DNA of 10,713 nt from Anaeromyxobacter dehalogenans (GCA_020722625.1 DYKK01000089.1:1-10713); one strand, 5' to 3'. Positions 1 through 8,172 are shown, numbered from the stretch's first letter. A program made the numbers and translations. Notes: a model not told the origin generated them from the letters alone.

Positions 1-38
1 GGTGGCACGTCCGATAGATGGGGGGGGCAAGTCGCGGC
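1..38 (-). repeat. Left copy of the edge repeat, partial
   Basis: Read on the - strand, positions 38 to 11 match 10554-10581 over 28 bases with one mismatch (a G/C difference beside the C-run). The shared parts are GCCGCGACTT, a run of eight or nine C, then ATCTATCGG. Positions 12 to 4 read GGACGTGCC on the - strand, and 3 to 1 read ACC. That is the first arm and loop of the variable hairpin seen in the right-hand array, cut off by the window edge. The orientation is opposite to the right copy, so both copies point outward from the gene block. The similarity is seen directly. The identity of the repeat family is unknown. Confidence 0.75.
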
Positions 39-55
39 TGGCACGAGACCGCGAC
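31..55. other. Stem-loop beside the left repeat
   Basis: GTCGCGG (31-37) and CCGCGAC (49-55) are perfect reverse complements around an 11-base loop. The left arm overlaps the conserved repeat leader. The right-hand repeat copy has only the CCGCGAC half. There is no T-tract on either side, so it is not a standard intrinsic terminator. It could be a mark of repeat insertion or a transcription end for a gene outside the window. Its function is not known. Confidence 0.4.
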
Positions 56-118
56 AGATCAAGGTGTGCCGTCGTGCTGCCGAGATAGGGATGGCGGATC
101 GAGGATTCCCCTCGCAAC

Positions 119-146
119 TTGACACGGCAACGACTTCTGAAATAAT
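119..146 (+). promoter_or_regulatory. Sigma70-type promoter of the TPR/FHA operon
   Basis: A perfect -35 box TTGACA (119-124) is followed by a 16-base spacer and AATAAT (141-146), which matches TATAAT at five of six positions. The predicted transcript start is near 153, giving a leader of about 26 bases to the ATG at 180. The sequence TTCTGAAATAAT stands out as AT-rich in a very GC-rich setting. A 5-bp inverted repeat, CGAGG (100-104) and CCTCG (110-114), sits just upstream of the -35 box and could be a protein-binding site, but that is speculative. No comparably good promoter was found in the gaps between the following genes. Confidence 0.7.
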
Positions 147-179
147 CCGGGGCAACGCGGTTGTACGAGGGGGTCCCCC

Positions 180-1781
180 ATGACCGATCTTTCGAAGTTC
201 CCGTGGGCGCAGGCGATGGTGTTTCTTCTGGTCCTCCCGTCCGGGGCGCCGGCGCAGACACCCCCGGCGGAGGGTGCGGCGCCGGAACCCGCGGCCGCGG
301 CGCCGGCGCCGGAGCCCCCCGCGGGCGGCGCCTTCCAGATCGTGCTCAACGAGGGCAAGCGGCTGTCGGGCCAGGGCCAGTATTACGACGCGGCCCTCCT
401 GTTCCACAAGATCCTGAGCGAGGCCGACGAGGCGGAGCCCTGGTTCCAGGAGGCCCAGTACGAGATGGGCGTGGCCCTTTTCAACCTGGGCCTGTACGTC
501 TCGGCCTTCGGGTACTTCGACCGCATCGCGGACCGCGGCGCCGAGCACATGCGGTACCGGCAGACGCTCCCGTGGCTCGTGCGGATCCACCGGGTCATCC
601 CGGGCGAGCGCAGCACGCTGTTCCGGATGGCCTCGTACCCGCTCGATGCCTACCCTCCCGAGATGACCGACGAACTGTCGTTCTACACGGGCCAGTACTA
701 CTACTACGAAGGTTCCTTGAACAAGTCGCTGGAAGCCCTGGGCCGGATCTCGACCCGCTCTCCCAACATCTACGCGAAGGGGATGTACCTGAAGGGCGTG
801 GCCCACGTCCGGTTGAACCAGGCCGTTCCGGCCTCCGAGGCCTTCAAGGAGACCTTGCGCTTCGTGTCCGACAACCGGGGGGCCGTCGAGGACGCGGCCC
901 GCCTCGAGGAGATGGCGGTCATGGCCCTGGCCCGCATCTTTTACTCCACGGGCCAGTTCGACACCGCGATCCGGTACTACGACCAGGTCCCGGACTCGTC
1001 GGACCAGTGGCTCGACAGCCTCTTCGAGAAGTCGTGGGCTTACTTCCAGGACGGGCGGTACGCCCGGGCCCTCGGCAACATCCAGACCGTGAACTCGCCC
1101 TACTTCGAGGAGGAGTTCTACCCGGAGGCCCACGTCCTGAAGGCCGTGATCTTCTTCAAGAACTGCCACTACGACGAGGCCCTGGAGACCATTGACCCAT
1201 TCTACAAAGAATATTATGATGTCATGAAGGAACTCGAGGGGACGATCAAGGGGCAGAGCGACCCCGCGCGGTTCTACCAGTACCTTGCGTCCATCTCGGT
1301 CAAGGGCGGGCAGTACTCGCTGAAGGTCAAGAAGATCTTCAACGCGGCCCTGGCCGACCGGCGCGTCCGTTCGCTGTTCGAGTTCGTGGTCCACATCAAC
1401 CGCGAGATGGCCCAGATCGAGGAACTGCGCAAGCACCCGGTGGCCAAGGCCCTGGTGGAGTTCCTGGCCCCGGACATCGTCGCGTACCGGGCCCTCACCA
1501 TGACCGAGGCGGGGCGGCTCGCGTACGAGAGGCTCCTGCGCGTCCACAAGGAACTCAAGCGCCTCCTGTCGCAGGCCCTGCGGGTCCGATTCGAGGCCCT
1601 GAACGCCCAGAAGGGCATCCTCGGAGAGGCGGCCCAGACCGAGATGGTCGTGCCGGCCGGGGGAGCGGGCGACGTGGCCGTGGACGTGGAGCACGTCCTG
1701 TGGCCCTTCGACGGCGAGTACTGGAAGGACGAACTCGGGTCGTACTATTACCCGCTGGAGTCGCTGTGCCGGAAGAAGTGA
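180..1781 (+). CDS. Exported TPR protein, AglT/GltE-like candidate
   Basis: This 533-aa protein starts at ATG 180 with an ACGAGGGGG ribosome binding site (165-173) and a 6-base spacer. Residues 1-25 look like a signal peptide: a hydrophobic AMVFLLVL core and an APA cleavage site before Gln26. A Pro/Ala-rich linker (27-50) follows. Residues about 52-330 hold degenerate TPR-type helix pairs, for example GQYYDAALLFHKIL and GQFDTAIRYYDQVP. The rest is mostly charged helical sequence. It ends in an aromatic tail, WPFDGEYWKDELG followed by SYYYPLE. Known TPR proteins of this kind are protein-protein scaffolds, so a periplasmic location and scaffold role are inferred. It is the first gene after the promoter and is followed 71 bp later by a second TPR gene. 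The resemblance to myxobacterial AglT/GltE rests on the tail, size and context. It could be an unrelated TPR protein. Confidence 0.9.
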   Translation: MTDLSKFPWAQAMVFLLVLPSGAPAQTPPAEGAAPEPAAAAPAPEPPAGGAFQIVLNEGKRLSGQGQYYDAALLFHKILSEADEAEPWFQEAQYEMGVALFNLGLYVSAFGYFDRIADRGAEHMRYRQTLPWLVRIHRVIPGERSTLFRMASYPLDAYPPEMTDELSFYTGQYYYYEGSLNKSLEALGRISTRSPNIYAKGMYLKGVAHVRLNQAVPASEAFKETLRFVSDNRGAVEDAARLEEMAVMALARIFYSTGQFDTAIRYYDQVPDSSDQWLDSLFEKSWAYFQDGRYARALGNIQTVNSPYFEEEFYPEAHVLKAVIFFKNCHYDEALETIDPFYKEYYDVMKELEGTIKGQSDPARFYQYLASISVKGGQYSLKVKKIFNAALADRRVRSLFEFVVHINREMAQIEELRKHPVAKALVEFLAPDIVAYRALTMTEAGRLAYERLLRVHKELKRLLSQALRVRFEALNAQKGILGEAAQTEMVVPAGGAGDVAVDVEHVLWPFDGEYWKDELGSYYYPLESLCRKK

Positions 1782-1841
1782 CCCCCGGCGATGGGTGGTC
1801 CCGGCCGCCGGTCCGGGAGGATCTTGTGCCCAACCCCGCGT

Positions 1842-1846
1842 GGAGA
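1842..1846 (+). promoter_or_regulatory. Ribosome binding site fixing the start at 1853
   Basis: GGAGA lies 6 bases before ATG 1853. The reading frame stays open upstream to 1700, inside the previous gene, but that extension is a basic sequence with no export signal. Starting at 1853 gives an immediate signal peptide. Confidence 0.65.
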
Positions 1847-1852
1847 ATCGTC

Positions 1853-4800
1853 ATGACGGCTCGTGAACGTCTGTGGATCCTGGTCGTGGGCGCCTGCCTG
1901 GTCCCGGGTGCTGCCGGGGCCCAGACGGGCGGCGGGAAGCCGCCCGAGAAGTCGGGAGAGATCAAGACCTACGAACTGACGGCCCCGGGCGCCGCGGCCG
2001 GGGCCGAGAAGGGCAAGCCCGCGACCCCGATGGGCGTGAAGGCGCTCGCCGCCCGCCCCGAGCTCATGGCGGACGACAAGCTCGAGGCCGCGATCGCGAC
2101 CCTCAACGAACTGATCGAGACCACGGACGAGGACGACCCCTCGAAGCCCGAGTACCTGGCGCGGCTCGCCGAACTGTTCTGGGACAAGGCGGAGAGTTAC
2201 TTCAACAGGGCTTACGGCGACGAGATGTTCCGCAGGCTGCGGGCGGCCCAGGAGGCGGACGACGAGGCGGCGGTGGCCGCGGTCGAGGCGGACCAGAAGG
2301 CCCTGATGGAGCAGCGCGTCTTCTGGCAGGAACAGTCCGTCAAGGTCTATCGGAGCATCGTGGACGGGTACCCGGAGTACCCCGCGATTGACGCGGTCCT
2401 GTACTACCTCGGGTTCACGCTGGTCCAGATGGACCGGACCGCAGACGCCTATCCCTTCTTCGCGCGCATCATCCGCGAGACCCCGACCAGCCAGTTCGTC
2501 CCGGACGCGCTCCTGAACATCGCGGAGTTCTACTTCAACTCGGGCCGGATGGACGAGGCCCTGCGCGTCTATACCGAGGTCGAGAACTTCCCCGCGTCCG
2601 GGGCGTTCGGGCTCGCGATCTACAAGAAGGGTTGGTGCCACTACAACATGGGGAACCACGAGGAGGCCATGAGCCAGTTCCTGCGGGTCATCGAGTACGC
2701 GCGGAGCGACGCGGCCAGGGCCGTGGGGTATGGGGCCCAGTTGCTGCGCGAGGCCCAGCGCGACCTCGTGATGGTCTATTCCCAGGTCGGAAGCCCCGAG
2801 AACGCGATCAAGGTCTTCCGGAAGATCGCCCCGGACTCGTACATGGAACTCGCCGTCCGCCTGGCCGAGGGGTACGCGTCGCAGGGCGAGTACGACAAGT
2901 CCAACCGCCTGTACCGGCGCATCATCGCGGAGTTCAAGGACCGCGACGACGCGTATCGGATCGTGGAGTTCCAGCGGGCGATCCTCGAAAACGCCTACCG
3001 GGTGGGCGTGGCCGCGAAGGTCGTCGAGGAGGCGCGGCGCCTGATCGGGCTCCTGGACCGGTTCGGGGCGAGCGCCCCGGAGGCCTTCCTGAAGGTGGAG
3101 CGGGCGAAGGTCGAGGAACTGATCCGGGTCATCGCGACGACCTACCACAAGGAGGTGGCGGTCACGAAGGACGAGCGCACGATGCAGTACACCGCGCTCC
3201 TGTATCAGGACTACCTGCGTCTGTTCCCCGACTCGCCCGAGCGGCTCCCCATGACCCTGAACCATGCGCTGTTGCTGGCCCAGGTCGGCGAGCACGGGGA
3301 GGCCGCCGAGGAGTTCACCCGGATCGTCGAGATGGACCCCCAGGGGCCACACGCCGAGACCGCGGCTCACGAAGCCGTTTCGAACTACTACAAGATGCTG
3401 GACCTGACGCGCAAGAAGGTGAAGTCCGAGGACACGTCCGACACGGAGCCGAAGGAACTGCCCGAGTTCGAGCGCAAACTGGTCGAGGCCTGCAACCGGT
3501 ACCTCGCCATGGCGAAACCTGGCGCGCCCGACGTGGTCGAGGCCCGGTTCGCGGCCGCGATGGTCCTGTATGACTACAACCACTTCCAGGAGGCGGCGGT
3601 CCGGTTCCGCGAGATCATCCAGGGCGCCCCCGACCACCCGAACGCCCCGGACGCGGCGCGCCTGCTCCTGTCGTCCCTGCACCTGATGCGGGACATCCAG
3701 GGGCTGAACGCCGCGGCCGAGGACATCTCGCGCAACCCGAAACTGATGCAGGGCGAGGTGCCGGCCATCGTGGGGAGCATCCGCGAGCAGGCGGACTTCA
3801 ACCGCTGCTACGAGTACGAGCAGCAGGAACGCCACCGCACCGCGGCCGAGTGCTTCCTGGAATACGTGCGGCGCTTCCCGGGCACCCCCCTCAAGGACCG
3901 GGCGCTCATCAACGCCGCGAACAACTTCTTCAAGGCCCGCCTGGTCGAACGCTCTCTGGAAGCCAACACGCAGTTGTTCAACGAGATGCCGAAGTCGCCG
4001 CTCGCGCCTCGGGCCCTGTACAACGTCGGCGAGATCTACCGGCGCCTGGCCGTCTATTCCGAGGCGGCCCGGTTCTACGAGATCTTTGTGAAGATGCTCC
4101 CCAAGCACGAACTGACCGAGGAGGCCCTGCGATACGCGACCGTGTTCCGAAGCGGCCTCGGCGATTATGGCGAGGCCATCGCGGACATGACCGGGTACCT
4201 GAAACTGTTTCCGGACTCGCAGCACGCCCCGAGCGTCTTCCTGGAGATCGGGGTGGCGCTCGAGAAGCAGGGGAAGCACGCGGCGGCCTTGAAACAGTTC
4301 AAGGCGTTTCTCGCGAAGTTCGGGCGGTCGCGGGGACCGGACCTCTACCTGAAGGCGCTGCTGAAGGTCGCCCAGATGCACCGGGCGACGAAGAACGAGA
4401 AGGCCGCGCGGCAGGCCTACGACACCGTCGTGTCCGAGTACAACGCCCTGCCGGACGCGGAGAAGGAGAAGGGCACGGCCGTGGGCCTGTCCGCCGTGGC
4501 CGAGGCGCGGTTCATGCAGGGCGAGGCGGTCCTCGACCAGGTGCGCGCAATCCCCCTCAAGGGGAGTCAGGACGAGATCGGGAAGGCCATCCAGCGGAAG
4601 GCCGAGTTGCTGATGCAGGCCATGGAGATCTTCGCGAGCGTGGAGGCCTTCGGCCAGCCCCACTGGACCATCGCGGCCTTCTCGCGCAAGGGATTCGGCT
4701 TCCAGGAACTCGCCCTGGCCATCGAGGCGGTGCCGCCCCCGCGGGGGTTCAACGAGGAGCAGAAGGAGATCTTCCGCGGGCGGCTGATGGAAGAGGCGGC

Positions 4801-6022
4801 GCCGGCCTGGGAGCGGGCCAAGACCGAGTTCCGCCGGTGCGTGGAGACCGCGAAGCAACTGAAGTGGTACAACGAGTTCTCGGAGCAGGCCGAGGAGGCC
4901 CTGATGCGCGTGGAGCCGGAGTTCAAGTCGCTGCCGGACATCCGGCCCACCGCGGGGTACTACACGCTGAACATCGGGCGCCCGAGGCTCCTGCCCTTCC
5001 AGGAGGGCGACGAGACGCCTCGCTGGAAGGAGGAGGGGCTCTCGGAGCGCGTGCGGGCCGCGGCGGAAGGGCCCGGGGCCACGGCCGCGGCGATGTACGA
5101 CTACGGGGCCGTGCTCGAGGAACGGGGCGATCTGGATCGGGCCGGGACGTGGTACGAACGCGCCGCGGCGGCGGACCCCAAGATGGCGGACGCGGTGGCG
5201 AGGCTCGGGATGGTGGCGCTCGCGAAGGGCGACGAGGCGGGAGCCAACGCGCGGTTCGATCGGGCGCTCGAAATGGACCCGGCGAACTCGGTCGCGCACA
5301 ACGTGCTCGCGGCCCGGGCACTGCGGGCCGGCGACTTCCCGGAGGCCGTCAACCACGCGCGGATGGCCCTGGTCTCGGACCCGGACAGCATGGACGCCTA
5401 CCTCAATCTGGCGGCCACGTATCTGGAGATGGGGCTCCTGGACGTCGGGATCCTCGTCGGGCGCAACGCCCTGGGGCTCGACAAGGACGACGCCCCGATC
5501 CAGAACCTCCTGGGGCTCATCCTGGCGAAGCGCGGGGAGGTGCGCCAGGCCGTGGCGATGTTCACGGACGCGGCCACGGACGACCCGACCCTCTTTGATG
5601 CCCGGATGAACCTGGGCGCGATGATGCTCGCCTACAAGGACTTCGCGGCCGCGGCGGAACAGTTCCAGGCGGCGCTCGGACTGCGCGCGGGCCACATCCA
5701 GGCGAAGATGGGGCTCGCGGTGTCGAACCGGGGCCTCGAGAAGGCCGACGAGGCGCTCCAGGTCCTGAACGAGATCGCGAACCTCAAGCCGGACCTGGCG
5801 GACCCGCACTTCAACGCGTGCCTCGTGTATCAAGAGAACAAGAGCGAGTACCGGAAGGCCCTGGCCGAGTGCGAGACCTTCGCGCGCATGGCGGGCGGGT
5901 CCCACCCCAAGGCGCGGGAGGTCGAGCGACGGATCGAGGGGCTGCGCGCGATCATCGAGGCCGGCGAGGCGGAGACCCCCGGACCGCAGGAGGGGGGGCG
6001 AGCGCAGCCGACCGGTGAATGA
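1853..6022 (+). CDS. Large exported TPR-repeat protein, AgmU/GltD-like candidate
   Basis: The protein has 1389 aa from ATG 1853. Residues 1-23 form a signal peptide (hydrophobic LWILVVGACLV, cleavage after AGA before Gln24), so it is predicted periplasmic or surface-associated. A charged Ala/Lys segment follows. Many TPR-like helix pairs run from about residue 90 to 960, for example YYLGFTLVQMDRTADAYPFF and YNVGEIYRRLAVYSEAARFY. A less repetitive segment (about 1000-1075) contains LPDIRPTAGYYTLNIG. A cleaner block of canonical TPRs fills about 1078-1370, for example NLAATYLEMGLLDVGILVGR. The protein is very long for a TPR protein and probably forms an extended superhelical scaffold. It sits between another exported TPR gene and a small exported protein in the same operon. 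Size and context recall M. xanthus AgmU (GltD). Orthology is inferred, while the TPR nature and export signal are seen directly. Confidence 0.92.
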   Translation: MTARERLWILVVGACLVPGAAGAQTGGGKPPEKSGEIKTYELTAPGAAAGAEKGKPATPMGVKALAARPELMADDKLEAAIATLNELIETTDEDDPSKPEYLARLAELFWDKAESYFNRAYGDEMFRRLRAAQEADDEAAVAAVEADQKALMEQRVFWQEQSVKVYRSIVDGYPEYPAIDAVLYYLGFTLVQMDRTADAYPFFARIIRETPTSQFVPDALLNIAEFYFNSGRMDEALRVYTEVENFPASGAFGLAIYKKGWCHYNMGNHEEAMSQFLRVIEYARSDAARAVGYGAQLLREAQRDLVMVYSQVGSPENAIKVFRKIAPDSYMELAVRLAEGYASQGEYDKSNRLYRRIIAEFKDRDDAYRIVEFQRAILENAYRVGVAAKVVEEARRLIGLLDRFGASAPEAFLKVERAKVEELIRVIATTYHKEVAVTKDERTMQYTALLYQDYLRLFPDSPERLPMTLNHALLLAQVGEHGEAAEEFTRIVEMDPQGPHAETAAHEAVSNYYKMLDLTRKKVKSEDTSDTEPKELPEFERKLVEACNRYLAMAKPGAPDVVEARFAAAMVLYDYNHFQEAAVRFREIIQGAPDHPNAPDAARLLLSSLHLMRDIQGLNAAAEDISRNPKLMQGEVPAIVGSIREQADFNRCYEYEQQERHRTAAECFLEYVRRFPGTPLKDRALINAANNFFKARLVERSLEANTQLFNEMPKSPLAPRALYNVGEIYRRLAVYSEAARFYEIFVKMLPKHELTEEALRYATVFRSGLGDYGEAIADMTGYLKLFPDSQHAPSVFLEIGVALEKQGKHAAALKQFKAFLAKFGRSRGPDLYLKALLKVAQMHRATKNEKAARQAYDTVVSEYNALPDAEKEKGTAVGLSAVAEARFMQGEAVLDQVRAIPLKGSQDEIGKAIQRKAELLMQAMEIFASVEAFGQPHWTIAAFSRKGFGFQELALAIEAVPPPRGFNEEQKEIFRGRLMEEAAPAWERAKTEFRRCVETAKQLKWYNEFSEQAEEALMRVEPEFKSLPDIRPTAGYYTLNIGRPRLLPFQEGDETPRWKEEGLSERVRAAAEGPGATAAAMYDYGAVLEERGDLDRAGTWYERAAAADPKMADAVARLGMVALAKGDEAGANARFDRALEMDPANSVAHNVLAARALRAGDFPEAVNHARMALVSDPDSMDAYLNLAATYLEMGLLDVGILVGRNALGLDKDDAPIQNLLGLILAKRGEVRQAVAMFTDAATDDPTLFDARMNLGAMMLAYKDFAAAAEQFQAALGLRAGHIQAKMGLAVSNRGLEKADEALQVLNEIANLKPDLADPHFNACLVYQENKSEYRKALAECETFARMAGGSHPKAREVERRIEGLRAIIEAGEAETPGPQEGGRAQPTGE

Positions 6023-6045
6023 ATCGGTCGTGTGGTTTGTTTTTT
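6009..6045 (+). terminator. Possible weak or attenuating terminator
   Basis: CGACCG (6009-6014) and CGGTCG (6025-6030) can pair around a 10-base loop that includes the stop codon of the large TPR gene. Five bases later comes the T-rich tract TTTGTTTTTT (6036-6045), the longest T-run noticed in the window. The short stem and the offset of the T-tract make it a poor classical terminator. Partial termination, or lowered expression of the three downstream genes, is possible. A weak promoter here (TTGTTT 6037-6042, TAGGAT 6060-6065, 17-base spacer) is an alternative reading with poor box matches. Confidence 0.35.
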
Positions 6046-6085
6046 CCGTGGTACGGGACTAGGATCGCTTGCGACGAGGTGACGC

Positions 6086-6352
6086 ATGATCCGGATCATC
6101 CGAATCGTCGGGGTGGCGCTCGGGATCGCGGCGCTGGGGGCGCCCGCCGGCGATCTGGGCGCCCAGACGCCGAAGGGGAAGGCCAGGGACGAGGTCAAGG
6201 AGATGGACTTCGAGGGGGACGTCGTCGAGGCCCAGTTCCTGAGACCGGACCAGAGCGTGGCCGAGGCCCTGGTCCGGCGGAAGAAGTCGTCCCTGATCCA
6301 GGTGCGGACGGACTTCGTGGACGAGATCCTGAAGTCCGCCGAGGACCTGTAA
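6086..6352 (+). CDS. Small exported protein of unknown function, possibly in the GltF position
   Basis: This 88-aa protein starts at ATG 6086, with GAGGTGA (6076-6082) as ribosome binding site. Residues 1-26 form a signal peptide (IIRIVGVALGIAALGAPAG core, cleavage probably before Gln27), leaving a mature chain of about 62 aa. The mature part is charged. It contains EMDFEGDVVEAQFLRPDQ (about 39-56) and ends with SSLIQVRTDFVDEILKSAED plus Leu (68-88). It has no Cys and no second membrane segment. It lies 63 bp after the large TPR gene and 22 bp before the FHA gene, so co-expression with both is likely. The position corresponds to the small gltF gene of the M. xanthus glt cluster, but I cannot confirm homology. 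The DFEGDVVE and SLI..R..F..EILKS blocks look like conserved family motifs. That is an impression from memory of myxobacterial proteins and was not tested. Confidence 0.82.
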   Translation: MIRIIRIVGVALGIAALGAPAGDLGAQTPKGKARDEVKEMDFEGDVVEAQFLRPDQSVAEALVRRKKSSLIQVRTDFVDEILKSAEDL

Positions 6353-6374
6353 CGCCGCGAAAGAGGGGATGGAG

Positions 6375-8144
6375 ATGGAAGCCCGCATCCCGACCATCCG
6401 GATCTCGGTGTTCGATGGGGACACCCTGCTCCGGGACGAGGTCTTCAACCAGAAGGCGATCCGGATCGGCAAGGCGGGTCAGGCGCACCTGCGCGTCACC
6501 GATCCCAACGTCTCGCGCCAGCACGCGGTGATCGAGGTCCTCGACTCGGGGGACGTACGGCTGACGGACCTGGAGAGCACGAACGGGACGCTCCTGAACG
6601 GGGAGCGGACGACCCAGGCCCTCCTGAGGACCGGGGACGAGATCGTGGTCGGGGCCACGCGGCTGGTCGTTCACCTGGAGGGCGTCGCGGGACCGAAGAC
6701 CGCCGCGGACGCCTTCTATCAGGCCCCGGCGATCCGCGACGAGGCGGGCATGACCGAGGCCGTGGCGCTGGAGGTCGCGGTGCTCTGGCACGACGAGGTC
6801 GTCACGGTGCACCACTTCCGCCGGGGCCAGCGGGTCCGGGCGGGCGAGCAGGTGGGGTGCCAGGTCTTCCTGCCCGAGGACTTCCTCGGTGCGTCCGGGA
6901 TGGACCTCGCGGTCCCCGAGGACGGGACCTTCCTGCTGAACGTGAAGGCCCCGAAGGTCGAGGGGGACTGCCTGGTCCAGGGCGAGATCATCAAGGTCGC
7001 GGACCTGGAGCGGCGCGGGAAACTCGTGAACCGGGACTTCCTGCGGATGGACGTGGGGACCAAGGCGCGGCTGCGGTTCGGGCCGTTCACGCTGATGGTG
7101 AGCCTGAGCCACCTCCCCGAGCCGGTGCGAACGCCCCTCGCGCGGAGGCTGAACGTCCAGGACCACGTGTATTCGGCCATCTCGCTGATCTTGCACCTGC
7201 TGTTTCTGATCCTGATCACCCTGATCCCCGAGGAGCAGTTGCGCGCGACCCGGGATCCGTACGAGCGGCGAAGCCAGGCCTTCAAGATGATCCAGGTCGC
7301 GGAACTCGAGAAACAGGCCCAGGAGGAGATGGCCCGCCGTGCCCAGGAGGAGGCACGGCGCAAGAAAAAGGACCAGAAGATCGAGACGACGGATCGCGTG
7401 GCGGGCGAGAGGCCGCGCATGGACGTAAAGAAACCGGACGAACTGCTGTCGAAACTGACCCCCGAGGAGGTCCGCGAGCGCAACAAGCGCATCGCGGAGC
7501 AGGCCCTGACGCGCGTCCTGTCCCAGCAGAACGACCTCCTGAGCCAGGTCCTGGGCGCCGGGGGCGAGCCGACCATGACGGGGAGCGGAATTCGCGTGCT
7601 GGGGAGCCACGGTCCCGGGGCCATGGTGTCGGGGCTCGACCCCTTCGGTGGGACCCTCGGGGGCGGCGGGACCGGCGGCTTCCGGGGAACGCCCGGGGGG
7701 ATGTTCGGCGGGGGAAGCGAGTTCGGACCGGCGGACCTGCGTGGCGTGTCGGGGCTCGAGAAAGGCGGCGAGGGGACCGGCCCGCGGATTGGATTTCACG
7801 GGGGCGGCGGGGCCCCGGTCGTGTACGCGGGGACGTACTCGGTGACCGGCGAGCTGGACAAGGAGACGGTCCGCCGCTACATCCAGAGCAAGATGAACCA
7901 GATCCGCTGGTGCTACCAGCAGGAGGTCCAGCGCAACCCCGACCTCGCGGGACAGGTCGTCTATCAGTGGATCATCACGCCCACGGGCAAGGTCATCGGC
8001 GTGAAGGTGGTCAGCACGTCCCTGAACTCGGGCGGGGTCGAGGAGTGCATCGCGAGCCGGATCGCGACCTGGGTCTTCCCGTCCCCCAAGGGGGGCGGGA
8101 CGGTCAAGGTGACCTACCCGTTCATCTTCCGGGTGACGAAATGA
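6375..8144 (+). CDS. FHA domain / single TM / AgmX-PglI C-terminal domain protein, GltG-like
   Basis: I chose ATG 6375 (589 aa) over in-frame ATG 6369 (591 aa) because AAGAGGGG (6361-6368) is 6 bases from the former and touches the latter. Residues about 8-95 are an FHA domain with the usual signatures: RIG (30-32), SRQH (47-50) and NGT (70-72). FHA domains bind phospho-threonine peptides. After a second globular region comes one membrane span (about 266-284, ISLILHLLFLILITLI). A charged, likely coiled stretch rich in Glu, Arg and Lys (286-370) and a Gly-rich linker (about 395-475) follow. The C-terminal domain (about 490-589) matches the AgmX/PglI TonB-like tail: RWCYQQEVQRNPDLAGQVV, then PTGKVIGVKVVS, VEECIASRIATWVFPSPKGG and TYPFIF. 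The expected topology is FHA in the cytoplasm and TonB-like tip in the periplasm. This architecture is that of GltG (PglI) of the gliding complex. The domain calls are firm, but the role in motility is inferred. Confidence 0.93.
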   Translation: MEARIPTIRISVFDGDTLLRDEVFNQKAIRIGKAGQAHLRVTDPNVSRQHAVIEVLDSGDVRLTDLESTNGTLLNGERTTQALLRTGDEIVVGATRLVVHLEGVAGPKTAADAFYQAPAIRDEAGMTEAVALEVAVLWHDEVVTVHHFRRGQRVRAGEQVGCQVFLPEDFLGASGMDLAVPEDGTFLLNVKAPKVEGDCLVQGEIIKVADLERRGKLVNRDFLRMDVGTKARLRFGPFTLMVSLSHLPEPVRTPLARRLNVQDHVYSAISLILHLLFLILITLIPEEQLRATRDPYERRSQAFKMIQVAELEKQAQEEMARRAQEEARRKKKDQKIETTDRVAGERPRMDVKKPDELLSKLTPEEVRERNKRIAEQALTRVLSQQNDLLSQVLGAGGEPTMTGSGIRVLGSHGPGAMVSGLDPFGGTLGGGGTGGFRGTPGGMFGGGSEFGPADLRGVSGLEKGGEGTGPRIGFHGGGGAPVVYAGTYSVTGELDKETVRRYIQSKMNQIRWCYQQEVQRNPDLAGQVVYQWIITPTGKVIGVKVVSTSLNSGGVEECIASRIATWVFPSPKGGGTVKVTYPFIFRVTK

Positions 8145-8172
8145 CGCGGGCCTGATCGCGCGGGCGCGGTCG

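Noticed and set aside
161..1195. Second + strand frame overlapping the first TPR gene
   Set aside because: Its product is Gly/Pro/Arg-rich low-complexity sequence, typical of an out-of-frame reading of GC-rich genes.
1700..1852. Upstream extension of the large TPR protein to ATG 1700
   Set aside because: It would overlap the previous gene by 82 bases and bury the signal peptide. ATG 1853 has a good ribosome binding site.
1748..5905. A 1385-codon open frame antisense to the large TPR gene
   Set aside because: It mirrors the GC-ending codons of the sense gene, has low-complexity Arg/Leu/Val/Gly composition, and lacks motifs. The sense frame has a signal peptide and TPRs.
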